A DNA stretch of 64,000 nucleotides from Paraburkholderia tagetis (GTDB taxonomy: Bacteria > Pseudomonadota > Gammaproteobacteria > Burkholderiales > Burkholderiaceae). The stretch is from NCBI RefSeq assembly GCF_022213065.1, contig NZ_JAKLJA010000022.1, positions 62,001 through 126,000 of the forward strand, read 5' to 3'. The position numbers and the translations under genes are program-made. Under the pieces are notes generated by a model that was not told the DNA's origin, searched no databases, and saw nothing but the letters and a program-made list of their open reading frames with translations. Below, piece by piece: positions 17,441-25,710 of the stretch (positions within the stretch are counted from its first letter, which is position 1; each line of letters opens with the position of its first letter).

Positions 17441-20119
17441 TCAGTTGCCCTGCGGCTGCGTGGCCGACGGTGTCGCTGAGGTCGGCGGCTGCGGGGTCGA
17501 TATCGGCGGCGTGTATTGCGCGCCCGCGCTGTTTCCCGCGCTGTTTCCCGCGCTATTCCCCGAATCTGAGTCGTCGGGCGTGGGCGTCGGCGCGAGCGTC
17601 GGCTCCTGCGGCGGATAAGGCGCCTGCTGCGGCGATGGCCCAGGCGGCTGCGCGCCGGAGGCACCGGAAGCACCGAGCACCGGCGGCTGGCCGAACATGC
17701 GCGCGATATCCGGCGGCACGCCAGTACCCGAAGCCGCAGATGCCGCCGATGCCGCGCCCGCTTGCGCGACGCCGCTCGAAGGCGGCACCTCGGCGGGCGC
17801 GGGCGCAACCGCTGGCGGCCGCGGCGCCGGGGCATGGGCCGGCGCGTGCGGCGTCCCGGTGGGCGCCTTCGAGGTGAACAAGCCGTCCATCCACGTCTTG
17901 AGCCGCTCGCGGAAGGTCTCGAATGCGCCCGGCGCGACTTCGGTATCGAAGCGCGCGCGCGGATCGACAATGCGCGCACGGAACGCCCGCGAGAAGAAGT
18001 CGCCGACGATCGGCAACGCGCTGCGCGCACCTTCGCTCTGGAGCGTGACGCGGCCGTCGTCGAAGCCCACCCACGCGCCCGCCACCAGTTGCGGGTCCAT
18101 CAGGATGAACCAGCCGTCCGCGTTGTCCTGGGTCGTGCCGGTCTTGCCCGCCACGTCGGCGCGAATGCCGAAGCGCGTGCGGATGCTCGAGCCCGTGCCG
18201 CGATTCACGACATCGCGCATCGTGTCGAGCAGCGTGCGGTCCGCGGACGCCGAAAGCGCGCGCTCGGGCGATGCGCTTGCGAATTCCGCGAGCACGTCGC
18301 CCTTGCTGTCCTCGATGCGCGTGACCATGCGCGGCTCCAGGTACTCGCCATCGTTCGCGATGGTGCTGTACGCCGACACCATCTCCTTGAGCGTGACCGG
18401 GCTCGTGCCGAGCGCGAGCGAGGGCACCGGCTTCAGCTCGCTATCGCGCACGCCCATCGCACGCGCGAGACGCGCGACCTTGTCCGGGCCCACTGCCTGC
18501 ATCACCTGCGCCGTGATGCGATTGCGCGAGAACGCGAGCGCGTCGCGCAGTGTCATCGGCTTGTTGCTGGGCGGCACATCGTCGTTGGGACGCCAGATTT
18601 CGCCGCCTTCGAGCGGCATTTCCACGGCCTGGTCGACGATCGTGTCGGTCGGCTTGGCGCCGGCCGCGAACGCGGCGCCATAGACAAACGCCTTGAACGT
18701 CGAGCCCGGCTGACGCCGCGCCTGTTGCACGTGATCGAACGGCTCGCCCGCGAAATCGCGGCTGCCCACCCATGCCTTGATCTGCCCGTTGCGCGGATCG
18801 ATCGCGAGGAAGCCCGCCTGCACCGTGGTCTTGTCCTTGCATAGCGCGCGCATGAACGTGCGGTCGGCGGCGAGCTTCTTGAGCGCGGCCTCGTCGCTTA
18901 CGCCCGAATTTGCATCCCCAGCGCGCGCGCTCTTGTAATCGGGCGTCTCGCGCATGAAGGCCCTGAAAAGATCGTTGCCGGCAAAGCAGCCGTTGCGTCC
19001 GCTCCACGCGCTGTTCGCGCTGCCCTGCAACTGGTTGGCGTGCTGCTTGAGCGCGGCGGTGGCCATCGCCTGCAGCCGCGAATCGATCGTTGTGCGCACA
19101 ACCAGACCGTCGGAATAGACGTTGTAGTCGTTGCGGTCGGCCCACGCGATCAGCCATTTGCGCAGTTGCTGCGCGAAGTGCGGCGCGGGACCGGGCGGCT
19201 CGGTCTGCCGCTCGAAGTCCAGACGCAGCGGCTTCTTCGCGAGCGTCGCGTACTGCGCATCCGTGAGCTTGCCGTACTTCACCATCTGCGCGAGCACGGT
19301 GTTGCGCCGCGCGAGCGCGCGCTCGGGATTGATCACCGGGTTGTAGTAGGCGTTGCCCTTGAGCATGCCGGTGAGCGTCGCGGCTTGCAGCACGGTGAGC
19401 TGATCCGCGGAAACACCGAAATAGGTGCGCGCCGCCATCTCGATGCCGAACGCGTTGTAGAGGAACGGCACCGTGTTCAGATAGGTTTCGAGGATCTGCG
19501 GCTTGCTATAGACGGCCTCGATCTTGAACGCGGTGATCGCCTCCTTGATCTTGCGCGTGAGCGTGGGCGCGCGGCCGATCTCGTCGGGGTAGAGATTGCG
19601 CGCGAGCTGCTGCGTGATGGTCGAGCCGCCCTGGCGGTTGCCCGAAAACGTGTGCAGCGCCGCGCCCGCCGTGCGCTTGAAGTCGATGCCGTGATGCTCG
19701 TAGAAGCGGTGATCCTCGGTCGAAATCAGCGCGTCGACCATATGCGGCGAGATCTGCGAGAGCGGCACCCACTCGCGGTTCGAGGGCTTGAACTCGGCGA
19801 GCAGCTTGCCATCGGCGGAGAGAATCTGCGCGGGCTGGTCCACGCGCGCCTTGCGGATGTCGCCGATGCCCGGCGTGAACGGAATCAGCACCAGCACATA
19901 GAGCACGAGCGCAGCGGGCAACGCGCCGATGGCGATGAGGATGCCGCGCCGGGTGGGATGGCGCAGATGATGTAGCCCCTTGCCGAGCCACGGACTCACG
20001 AACGCGCACAGGCGCGACATGAGGGGCTTCAGGCGGGAGGACCATTTCGCGGCTTGAGCGCGGATGAACGACACGGAACGCTTCACGCGGGCAACTGGAT
20101 CGGCTGGCAAAGCGTGCAT
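17441..20119 (-). CDS. mrcA: Penicillin-binding protein 1A (transglycosylase/transpeptidase)
   Basis: Bifunctional peptidoglycan synthase of 892 residues. The ATG giving MHALPADP precedes a cytoplasmic region and one membrane segment (about residues 64-88). The GT51 transglycosylase domain follows, with EDHRFYEHHGID and GGSTITQQLARNLY. An OB-like insert precedes the transpeptidase with SxxK in PGSTFKAF, SRN in AFSRNRIT and KTGT in GKTGTTQD. The C-terminal 120 residues are Pro/Ala/Ser-rich low complexity, longer than in E. coli PBP1A. Unlike many proteobacteria, the divergent neighbour is a porin gene rather than the pil operon. Confidence 0.93.
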   Translation of the reverse strand: MHALPADPVARVKRSVSFIRAQAAKWSSRLKPLMSRLCAFVSPWLGKGLHHLRHPTRRGILIAIGALPAALVLYVLVLIPFTPGIGDIRKARVDQPAQILSADGKLLAEFKPSNREWVPLSQISPHMVDALISTEDHRFYEHHGIDFKRTAGAALHTFSGNRQGGSTITQQLARNLYPDEIGRAPTLTRKIKEAITAFKIEAVYSKPQILETYLNTVPFLYNAFGIEMAARTYFGVSADQLTVLQAATLTGMLKGNAYYNPVINPERALARRNTVLAQMVKYGKLTDAQYATLAKKPLRLDFERQTEPPGPAPHFAQQLRKWLIAWADRNDYNVYSDGLVVRTTIDSRLQAMATAALKQHANQLQGSANSAWSGRNGCFAGNDLFRAFMRETPDYKSARAGDANSGVSDEAALKKLAADRTFMRALCKDKTTVQAGFLAIDPRNGQIKAWVGSRDFAGEPFDHVQQARRQPGSTFKAFVYGAAFAAGAKPTDTIVDQAVEMPLEGGEIWRPNDDVPPSNKPMTLRDALAFSRNRITAQVMQAVGPDKVARLARAMGVRDSELKPVPSLALGTSPVTLKEMVSAYSTIANDGEYLEPRMVTRIEDSKGDVLAEFASASPERALSASADRTLLDTMRDVVNRGTGSSIRTRFGIRADVAGKTGTTQDNADGWFILMDPQLVAGAWVGFDDGRVTLQSEGARSALPIVGDFFSRAFRARIVDPRARFDTEVAPGAFETFRERLKTWMDGLFTSKAPTGTPHAPAHAPAPRPPAVAPAPAEVPPSSGVAQAGAASAASAASGTGVPPDIARMFGQPPVLGASGASGAQPPGPSPQQAPYPPQEPTLAPTPTPDDSDSGNSAGNSAGNSAGAQYTPPISTPQPPTSATPSATQPQGN

Positions 20120-20368
20120 CGTACCAAAACTGCCGGGCACGCCTTTAATCGCACCGATGAATGCATCTGCGCCACACCATGGCAGCAATTCATGACACGG
20201 CGATGAAAAGTTTATTCCAGTGCACGAAAGAATCTTCTCCAGACACAGCGGATTTTCTGGCGGCTGCCGGTCCTTACACTCCTGACGCTGCTTGCCGGCC
20301 TTCGCTCGCGTCGCGCGCAGCAAGCCATTTTCAAACGCCAAGAGAAAACCGCCTCAGGAACTTCACAC

Positions 20369-21583
20369 GTGAAAAAGAACGCCCCCTCTCTCGCCACCAG
20401 CGCCGCGCGCCGCGCCTTGAGCGCCTCGGTCACCACCGCAGCGGCCACCGCCGTCGGCCTCATCGGCGCCATTGCCCCGGGCGTCGCGCACGCGCAAAGC
20501 TCGGTCACGCTCTACGGCATCATCGACGCCGGCATCATGTACACGAACAACGTCGCGAGCGGCAAGTCGGGCGGCGCGCTCTGGCAGGCGACGAGCGGCA
20601 ACATCAACGGCAGCCGCTTCGGCCTGCGCGGCAGCGAAGACCTGGGCGGCGGCACGCGCGCCGTGTTCCTGCTCGAAAACGGCTTCAACCTGCAGAACGG
20701 CAAGCTCGGCCAGGACAACCGCATGTTCGGCCGCCAGGCCTGGGTGGGCCTCGCGAGCGATCGCTTCGGCACGCTCACGCTGGGCCGTCAGTACGACGAA
20801 CTCGTGGACTTCGTCGCGCCGCTCTCGGCTACCGCGGGCACCTTCGGCGACACGGGCTTCACGCATCCGTTCGACAACGACAACCTCAACCACTCGGTGC
20901 GCATCAACAACTCGGTCAAGTACACGAGCAACAGCTATGGCGGTTTCAAGTTCGGCGCCCTGTATGGGTTCTCGAACCAGACTGACTTCGCGGTCGATCG
21001 CGTCTACAGCTTCGGCGCGAGCTACAACAACGGCCCGCTCGCCGTGGCCGCCGGCTATCTGCAGATGAATGGCACGCAAGGCACGAGCGCAAGCAGCCCG
21101 GGCGCGGTGGACATCGCCGAATCGGCGGCCAACGGCAAGGGCGGCTTTTCGCTCGGCGCGCAGCGCCTGCGCGCGTTCGGCGGCGGCCTGAACTACACGT
21201 TCGGCCCGGCCACCGCGGGCTTCGTGTTCACGCGCAGCGAGTACTCGGGCACGAACTCGTTCGGCTCGCACGGCGGCGACGTGAGCTTCAACAACTACGA
21301 AGTGAACGGCAAGTATCAGTTGAACCCGGCCTGGAGCCTCGGCCTCGCCTACACCTACACCGACGGCCACGTGGACCGCACGAGCTGGGGCGGCGATCCG
21401 AAGTGGCAGCAGGTGAACGCGCAGGCGGTGTATCGCCTCTCGAAGCGCACCGACCTCTACGCCGAAGCGATGTATCAGCACGTCACGGGCCACAACTACG
21501 TGGCATTCGTCAACACGGCGGGCGGCGCTTCGTCGACGGCGAATCAGGTGGTGGGCACGGTGGGCCTGCGCGCGCGCTTCTGA
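20369..21583 (+). CDS. Gram-negative porin (OmpC/Omp38-like trimeric type)
   Basis: Outer-membrane porin of 404 residues. It starts with GTG; CAGGAA lies about nine bases upstream as a ribosome binding site. The signal peptide ends at AHAQSS, and the mature protein starts SSVTLYGIIDAGI, the hallmark of Burkholderiaceae porins. Further family blocks are SRFGLRGSEDLGGG and FGRQAWVGL, and it ends in a terminal aromatic residue (VGLRARF) needed for BAM recognition. Alternating beta-strand pattern continues throughout. General diffusion of small solutes is the expected role. Confidence 0.93.
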   Translation: MKKNAPSLATSAARRALSASVTTAAATAVGLIGAIAPGVAHAQSSVTLYGIIDAGIMYTNNVASGKSGGALWQATSGNINGSRFGLRGSEDLGGGTRAVFLLENGFNLQNGKLGQDNRMFGRQAWVGLASDRFGTLTLGRQYDELVDFVAPLSATAGTFGDTGFTHPFDNDNLNHSVRINNSVKYTSNSYGGFKFGALYGFSNQTDFAVDRVYSFGASYNNGPLAVAAGYLQMNGTQGTSASSPGAVDIAESAANGKGGFSLGAQRLRAFGGGLNYTFGPATAGFVFTRSEYSGTNSFGSHGGDVSFNNYEVNGKYQLNPAWSLGLAYTYTDGHVDRTSWGGDPKWQQVNAQAVYRLSKRTDLYAEAMYQHVTGHNYVAFVNTAGGASSTANQVVGTVGLRARF

Positions 21584-21740
21584 CGCGAACGCTAACCGAG
21601 GACGGCGACAGCGCGATCGAGATCCACACGGCGCACGCGCCCATGCGGACGCTCATGCGGAAGCAGCGGCGCGCGAGCCGGAAGCGCGACTCGTCGCCGG
21701 GCTTCGCGGGCGATCGCGTGGCCCGCGAAGCGCCAGCATC

Positions 21741-22355
21741 TCAGGCCGTGGGACGCACCATCTGGAACATTTCGCCGATCTGCGCGTAGTCGGCGCGATA
21801 GCCCGCGCGCATGACGGGCTGCGCGGCATGGGTATCGAAGAGCCCGTCTTTCAGATACTGCTGCCGGATGTGCACGCCCACGACCTGGCCGAGCGCGAGC
21901 CAGTTGTTCATGGGCGAGCCGTCGAGCGCATTCAGCCGCACGATCTGCAGCAGCTTGCATTCGAGCGCGGCCGGCGCTTCGGCCACGTGCGGCACCGCCA
22001 CGTTGCGGCCCGGCGCGGGCGTGAGGCCGGAGAACGTGAACTCGTCGATATCGGCGGCGACGGGCGCGGAACTCTGATTCATCCGCGCGGCCAGCGGACG
22101 CGAGGCGAGATTCCAGACGAACTCGCCCGTCGCCTCGATATTGGCGATGCTGTCCTTGCGGCCTTCGCTGCAAAACCCGATCACGGCCGGCGACGAGGCG
22201 AACGCGCCAAAGAAGCTGTACGGCGCGAGGTTCAGCACGCCGTCCGAAGAGCGGCTCGAGATCCAGCCGATCAGGCGCGGCGCGACGATCGCCTTGAAGG
22301 GATCGTGCGGCAGGCCGTGGCCGGTGGCGGGGTCGTAGAAGTAGGTGTCGGACAT
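21741..22355 (-). CDS. Flavin reductase-like FMN-binding protein
   Basis: A protein of 204 residues with the flavin_reduct fold found in FMN-binding oxidoreductases. The ATG gives MSDTYFYDP, followed by the family blocks KAIVAPRLIGWISSRSSDG and NLAPYSFFGAFASSPAVIGF, which form the FMN-binding split barrel, and KDSIANIEATGEFVWNL. Closely similar proteins are common in Burkholderiaceae without assigned substrates. It converges on the porin gene. Confidence 0.85.
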   Translation of the reverse strand: MSDTYFYDPATGHGLPHDPFKAIVAPRLIGWISSRSSDGVLNLAPYSFFGAFASSPAVIGFCSEGRKDSIANIEATGEFVWNLASRPLAARMNQSSAPVAADIDEFTFSGLTPAPGRNVAVPHVAEAPAALECKLLQIVRLNALDGSPMNNWLALGQVVGVHIRQQYLKDGLFDTHAAQPVMRAGYRADYAQIGEMFQMVRPTA

Positions 22356-22701
22356 AGGTGAGCGGTGGGTGGTCTTGCGGCCCACACTATGACATTGGTT
22401 CAGCGGCGCTGCATGGCGCGGCCCACGCAGGCTTTATCCACAGATTTTGTTGAGAGCCCTGTGGACAAGCTCTGGGCGATTCACGCAAGTGCCTGTCGCC
22501 AAAGGAAAACCACACCGTGCGCATCGGCCACGACGATAGCGGTGCCGCACGCCATTCACTGAGTCTTCCACTACGCGTCAGGCCCAGACGCAACAAAGCC
22601 GGCTCTCTTAAAAGAACCGGCCTCGTTCGATGTCACGACTGCTGGAGCGAAGTATCCGGGCAGCGCATTGGCTCCGCCCTATCGCTCCGACTGCGGCGAG
22701 A
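22356..22701. other. Intergenic stretch with DnaA-box-like pair
   Basis: No supported gene. TTATCCACA (22434-22442), a perfect DnaA-box consensus, faces TGTGGACAA (22460-22468) 17 bp away. The right part holds the terminator of the small DUF3563 gene (22598-22622). Two boxes alone are not an origin. Confidence 0.5.
22598..22622 (-). terminator. Rho-independent terminator after the DUF3563 gene
   Basis: Read leftward, GCCGGTTCT pairs with AGAGCCGGC (nine pairs, one G-U) around a short A/T-rich loop and is followed by TTTGTTG. It lies about 80 bp after the stop of the small gene on the same strand. Confidence 0.7.
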
Positions 22702-22857
22702 TTAGTCGCGCGGCAGGCTGAACGGCTTGTAGTGCGAGCGGCGGATGCGCTCTGCTTCGCGGTGACGCGCTACGTACGAATATTCGGCATCCATCGGCAG
22801 ATACGGCGACGCGAAGAGGTCGCTCACCTTTTGGAAAAGTGCAAGGATAAAGCTCAT
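22702..22857 (-). CDS. DUF3563 small protein, 51 residues
   Basis: Short gene encoding MSFILALFQKVSDLF and continuing with a conserved core: SPYLPMDAEYSYVARHREAE, then RIRRSHYKPFSLPRD at the C-terminus. These are the recognisable blocks of DUF3563, a family of tiny proteins abundant in Burkholderiaceae and of unknown function. The N-terminal 15 residues form an amphipathic or membrane-surface helix. The gene has its own twin operator-like sites upstream and its own terminator downstream, so it is an independent transcription unit. Confidence 0.85.
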   Translation of the reverse strand: MSFILALFQKVSDLFASPYLPMDAEYSYVARHREAERIRRSHYKPFSLPRD

Positions 22858-22882
22858 GGCGACTCCCGGTTAGACAAGAATA

Positions 22883-22926
22883 TAGGGTTTTCCCTAGGAA
22901 CAGATGCATTGTAGGGTTTTCCCTAG
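22883..22926 (-). promoter_or_regulatory. Twin inverted-repeat sites upstream of the DUF3563 gene
   Basis: TAGGGTTTTCCCTAG occurs twice, at 22883-22897 and 22912-22926, 29 bp apart. Each is an inverted repeat (CTAGGG / CCCTAG arms around a 4-base A/T centre). They lie 26-69 bp before the ATG, where a promoter must be. The binding protein is not known to me. Confidence 0.6.
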
Positions 22927-23061
22927 CTCAATGCTAGTGCAGCGCAACAAAAAAACTGCGGCGCCGCGTCGCGGCTCGATGGCAGGCCATCCATGCGTTG
23001 CATCAGCGCAACACGCGGGCGGCCTGTGATTCCGGGGTCAAAACCAGATGGAGGTTGGCGG

Positions 23062-24201
23062 TCAGTTTTTCGCCGCCGCCTGGCGGGAGGCGTGCTGCGA
23101 GCGCGCCTTGGCCGACTTGCTGCCCGCGGCATGCGAGGCGGACTTTTCCGTCGATTTCGTCGCCTTGGCGGTCCGCGCGGCATGGCGCGGCGGCGTTGCG
23201 CTCTCCGGCTCGCGAGCGGCGCTCGCCGCAGCCGTTGCGGGCACCGCCGCCATTGCCGCCGCAACGGGCACGGCGGCGGCCGGCGCGGCCAGGCGCGCCG
23301 CCACGCTGTCGAGCGCCGCCTGCTGGTTCTGCATCAGCACGTCGAAGCGCTGTTGCTGCGCTTGCGCATCGGCCGAGAGGCTCGCGAGCAGGACAGTCTG
23401 TGCGATCGCCACGCCCGCCGTCACCACCAGCGCGGCAACGGCGGCCGTCAACATCCACTGGGTCCTGCGCGTCTGGGCGGCCATCGCCGCGACGATCTCG
23501 GAGGGCAGCGCCGTCGCGGCGCGTTCGGCGCCAAGGCTTGCCGCGCGCTCGGGCACCAGGCCGTGGACCGCCGGGTCGACATCCACGGCATGCACCGCCG
23601 AAATCATGTGCGCGGCGTTGCCTGTCGCGCTCGTGGGCGCGTAGGTGTGGCCGCTTGCGCTCAACGGCACGGCCACCGGTTCTTTGGCAACGTCGTGCAA
23701 GCCAGGCAGGGGTTCGGCCTGCGGTTCGGGCTGCTTCCGCGCCTCTGTTGCCGCCATCCCCGACGCTTGCGCGCCTGCCTTCTCGTCCGTCGGTCCGCTT
23801 GCGTCGGCTACGTTCGACTCCGATGCGTCGATCTCCCTCGCAACGGGCAATTCCAGCGTCTCGGCGTGGGCGGAAGCCGCCACTTTATCGTCCGCGTCGC
23901 CGCCGGCGCTCGCGGCATCCTCTGCCGGCCCGGCCGCCTTTGTGCGGGCCGCGCGCCGCGCGGACGTCGCGCGACTGCCCTGCGCCACGCCCTCTGCTTC
24001 GGCTTCGGGCGCCGGCTCCGGGTTCTCGTCGAAAAGATCGAGCATGAGCTCGCCGTCCGGCTCCCCCTGCTGAGGGTCCGCGGACTGCGTAACTTCTGTA
24101 TGGGTAGGAGGCGTCGGCATTCGACGCCGGGACGACGCGCTGCGCGCTGCGCGCGCGGTGTTCGAGGGTTCGTTTTCTGCGTGTTCTACGTGTTCGGCCA
24201 T
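23062..24201 (-). CDS. Low-complexity single-pass membrane protein, function unknown
   Basis: A 379-residue protein I do not recognise. The first 230 residues are Ala/Glu/Pro-rich and disordered-looking. One membrane segment follows (about residues 255-275, TAAVAALVVTAGVAIAQTV), then a short coiled-coil-like stretch (DAQAQQQRFDVLMQNQQAALD). The last 70 residues are very rich in Ala, Lys, Ser and Arg, resembling histone H1-like tails. The layout puts a basic tail on one side of the membrane and an acidic domain on the other. The composition matches the chromosome, so it is not obviously foreign. Confidence 0.6.
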   Translation of the reverse strand: MAEHVEHAENEPSNTARAARSASSRRRMPTPPTHTEVTQSADPQQGEPDGELMLDLFDENPEPAPEAEAEGVAQGSRATSARRAARTKAAGPAEDAASAGGDADDKVAASAHAETLELPVAREIDASESNVADASGPTDEKAGAQASGMAATEARKQPEPQAEPLPGLHDVAKEPVAVPLSASGHTYAPTSATGNAAHMISAVHAVDVDPAVHGLVPERAASLGAERAATALPSEIVAAMAAQTRRTQWMLTAAVAALVVTAGVAIAQTVLLASLSADAQAQQQRFDVLMQNQQAALDSVAARLAAPAAAVPVAAAMAAVPATAAASAAREPESATPPRHAARTAKATKSTEKSASHAAGSKSAKARSQHASRQAAAKN

Positions 24202-24343
24202 GGATCGACGATGAGACTCGCTTCAGGTGAACGCGCGTCGCACGTCCATCACGCCTGGCCGCAGCGTGACAGCCGCGTTTCGCTTCCCGCAACGCGCATC
24301 CTTCACATCCTTCAATAAAGCCGCGCGCCGCTGGTCAGGCATC

Positions 24344-24487
24344 TTAGCCGCAAACGTTAAACCTGTGAGCCCCTCGAATATGAACCATGCGTGACGCATC
24401 AATCCTCGCCATCCGCTCGAAGCCAATCACGCTGCCGAGCGCGGCGGCCAGCACCAGCCGGGAAATGAGTTCCCAGTTGCCGAGCAT
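24344..24487 (-). pseudogene. mgtC: 5' remnant of an mgtC/sapB-type gene
   Basis: The frame begins MLGNWELISRLVLAAALG and continues SVIGFER, the exact N-terminal pattern of the MgtC/SapB membrane protein (first segment, then GxERE). After about 25 residues the similarity stops; 22 unrelated residues follow before the stop. The rest of the gene, normally over 140 residues, is absent from the neighbouring sequence. It is therefore a fragment left by a deletion. MgtC family proteins affect growth in low magnesium and virulence. Confidence 0.65.
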
Positions 24488-24600
24488 GGTTCGTGCAGCT
24501 TGTCTTGCACCGTACGCTGCATGACAGAGACAGAGTTGCCCCAGCGTACAATCGCTGGCACCTGTTTTCCTTGTGCCAGCGCCTGGCGCGCCCATCACTC

Positions 24601-25710
24601 ATGAACGCTCTCACCGACGCAGCGAGCCTGCGCGATCATTTCGACCGCACGATCCTGCCGTTGTGGCGCGGCCCCGGCTTCAACGCGACGCTGCGCCTGC
24701 CGCACGAAGCGCTCGACGCATCAGGCACGGCGCCGCTGCCCGACGTGCGCTATCGCGCGATGGCCTGCGCCCGCCAGCTCTTCGTGTTCTCGCAGGCGGG
24801 CGATGCCGCGCATGCGCACACGCTCTTCGAGTCGCTGCGCCATACCTTTGCCGACCGCACGCGCGGCGGCTGGTTCTATAGCGTCGACGCCCAGGGCGCG
24901 CCGCTCGACACCACCAAGGACCTCTATACGCACGCATTCGTGGTGTTCGCGTGCTCGGCATACGGCCAGCGCCTCGGGGTGCCTGAAGCGCTCGATACGG
25001 CGCGCGAGACGTCGGCGCTGATCGTCGAGCGCTTCAAAGTCCACGGCAAAGCCCACGACCAGGCACTCGACGGCTTGCTGAACGCGGCGCTCGATGCGTC
25101 CTTCGCGAGCGTCACGAGCGGGCCGCTGCAAAATCCGCTGATGCATCTGACCGAAGCCTGGCTCGTGGCCCGCGAGGCAACCGGCGACGCGGCCTTCGAT
25201 ACGGCGATCACCGGGCTCGTCGAAGCGCTGGCGCGCAATTTCCTGCACGCGCCCACGGGCTGCATCGCGGAGTTGCCGCTCGGTACGCGGGACAATCGTC
25301 TCGAGCCCGGACATCAATTCGAGTGGTTCTGGCTCGCGCAGCAGGCGGGTGCGCAGCGGCTGGGCGCCTCGGGACTTCAGGAGGCGCTCGCGCGCGCATT
25401 CGCATTCGCAGTGAAGCACGGCGTGGACCCGGTCACGGGCGCCGTGGCGGCGGCCCTCGACGAGCAGGGCCGCGTGATCGACGCCACGCAGCGCATCTGG
25501 GCGCAGACGGAGTATCTGCGCGCGATCGCGACGCACGGCGATGCCGTTGCGCGCGCAACCTTGGACGAACAGATCGGGAAATTCGCGCAGCGCTTTCTCA
25601 CGCCGCAAGGCTGGGTGGAGTGTAGAAGCGCGAGCGGGGAAGTCGCCCGCGCGGATATGCCATCGACTACGCCGTATCACCTGTTGACGGCGTACCGCGC
25701 GCTGCCCTAG
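24601..25710 (+). CDS. AGE-family (N-acylglucosamine 2-epimerase-like) sugar isomerase
   Basis: A 369-residue protein with the alpha/alpha-barrel of the AGE family, which interconverts free sugars such as mannose and fructose or epimerises N-acylglucosamine. Recognisable blocks are RYRAMACARQLFVFSQAG, GGWFYSVDAQG, KDLYTHAFVVFACSAYG and the active-site block EPGHQFEWFWL containing a catalytic histidine. The ATG at 24601 is the start. The substrate cannot be assigned: YihS-like, mannose isomerase and epimerase members share these blocks. It overlaps the convergent chemoreceptor stop by four bases. Confidence 0.88.
   Translation: MNALTDAASLRDHFDRTILPLWRGPGFNATLRLPHEALDASGTAPLPDVRYRAMACARQLFVFSQAGDAAHAHTLFESLRHTFADRTRGGWFYSVDAQGAPLDTTKDLYTHAFVVFACSAYGQRLGVPEALDTARETSALIVERFKVHGKAHDQALDGLLNAALDASFASVTSGPLQNPLMHLTEAWLVAREATGDAAFDTAITGLVEALARNFLHAPTGCIAELPLGTRDNRLEPGHQFEWFWLAQQAGAQRLGASGLQEALARAFAFAVKHGVDPVTGAVAAALDEQGRVIDATQRIWAQTEYLRAIATHGDAVARATLDEQIGKFAQRFLTPQGWVECRSASGEVARADMPSTTPYHLLTAYRALP

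Noticed and set aside
22434..22468. Replication origin
   Set aside because: Only two DnaA-like boxes, no AT-rich unwinding region, no dnaA, parAB or repA gene nearby.
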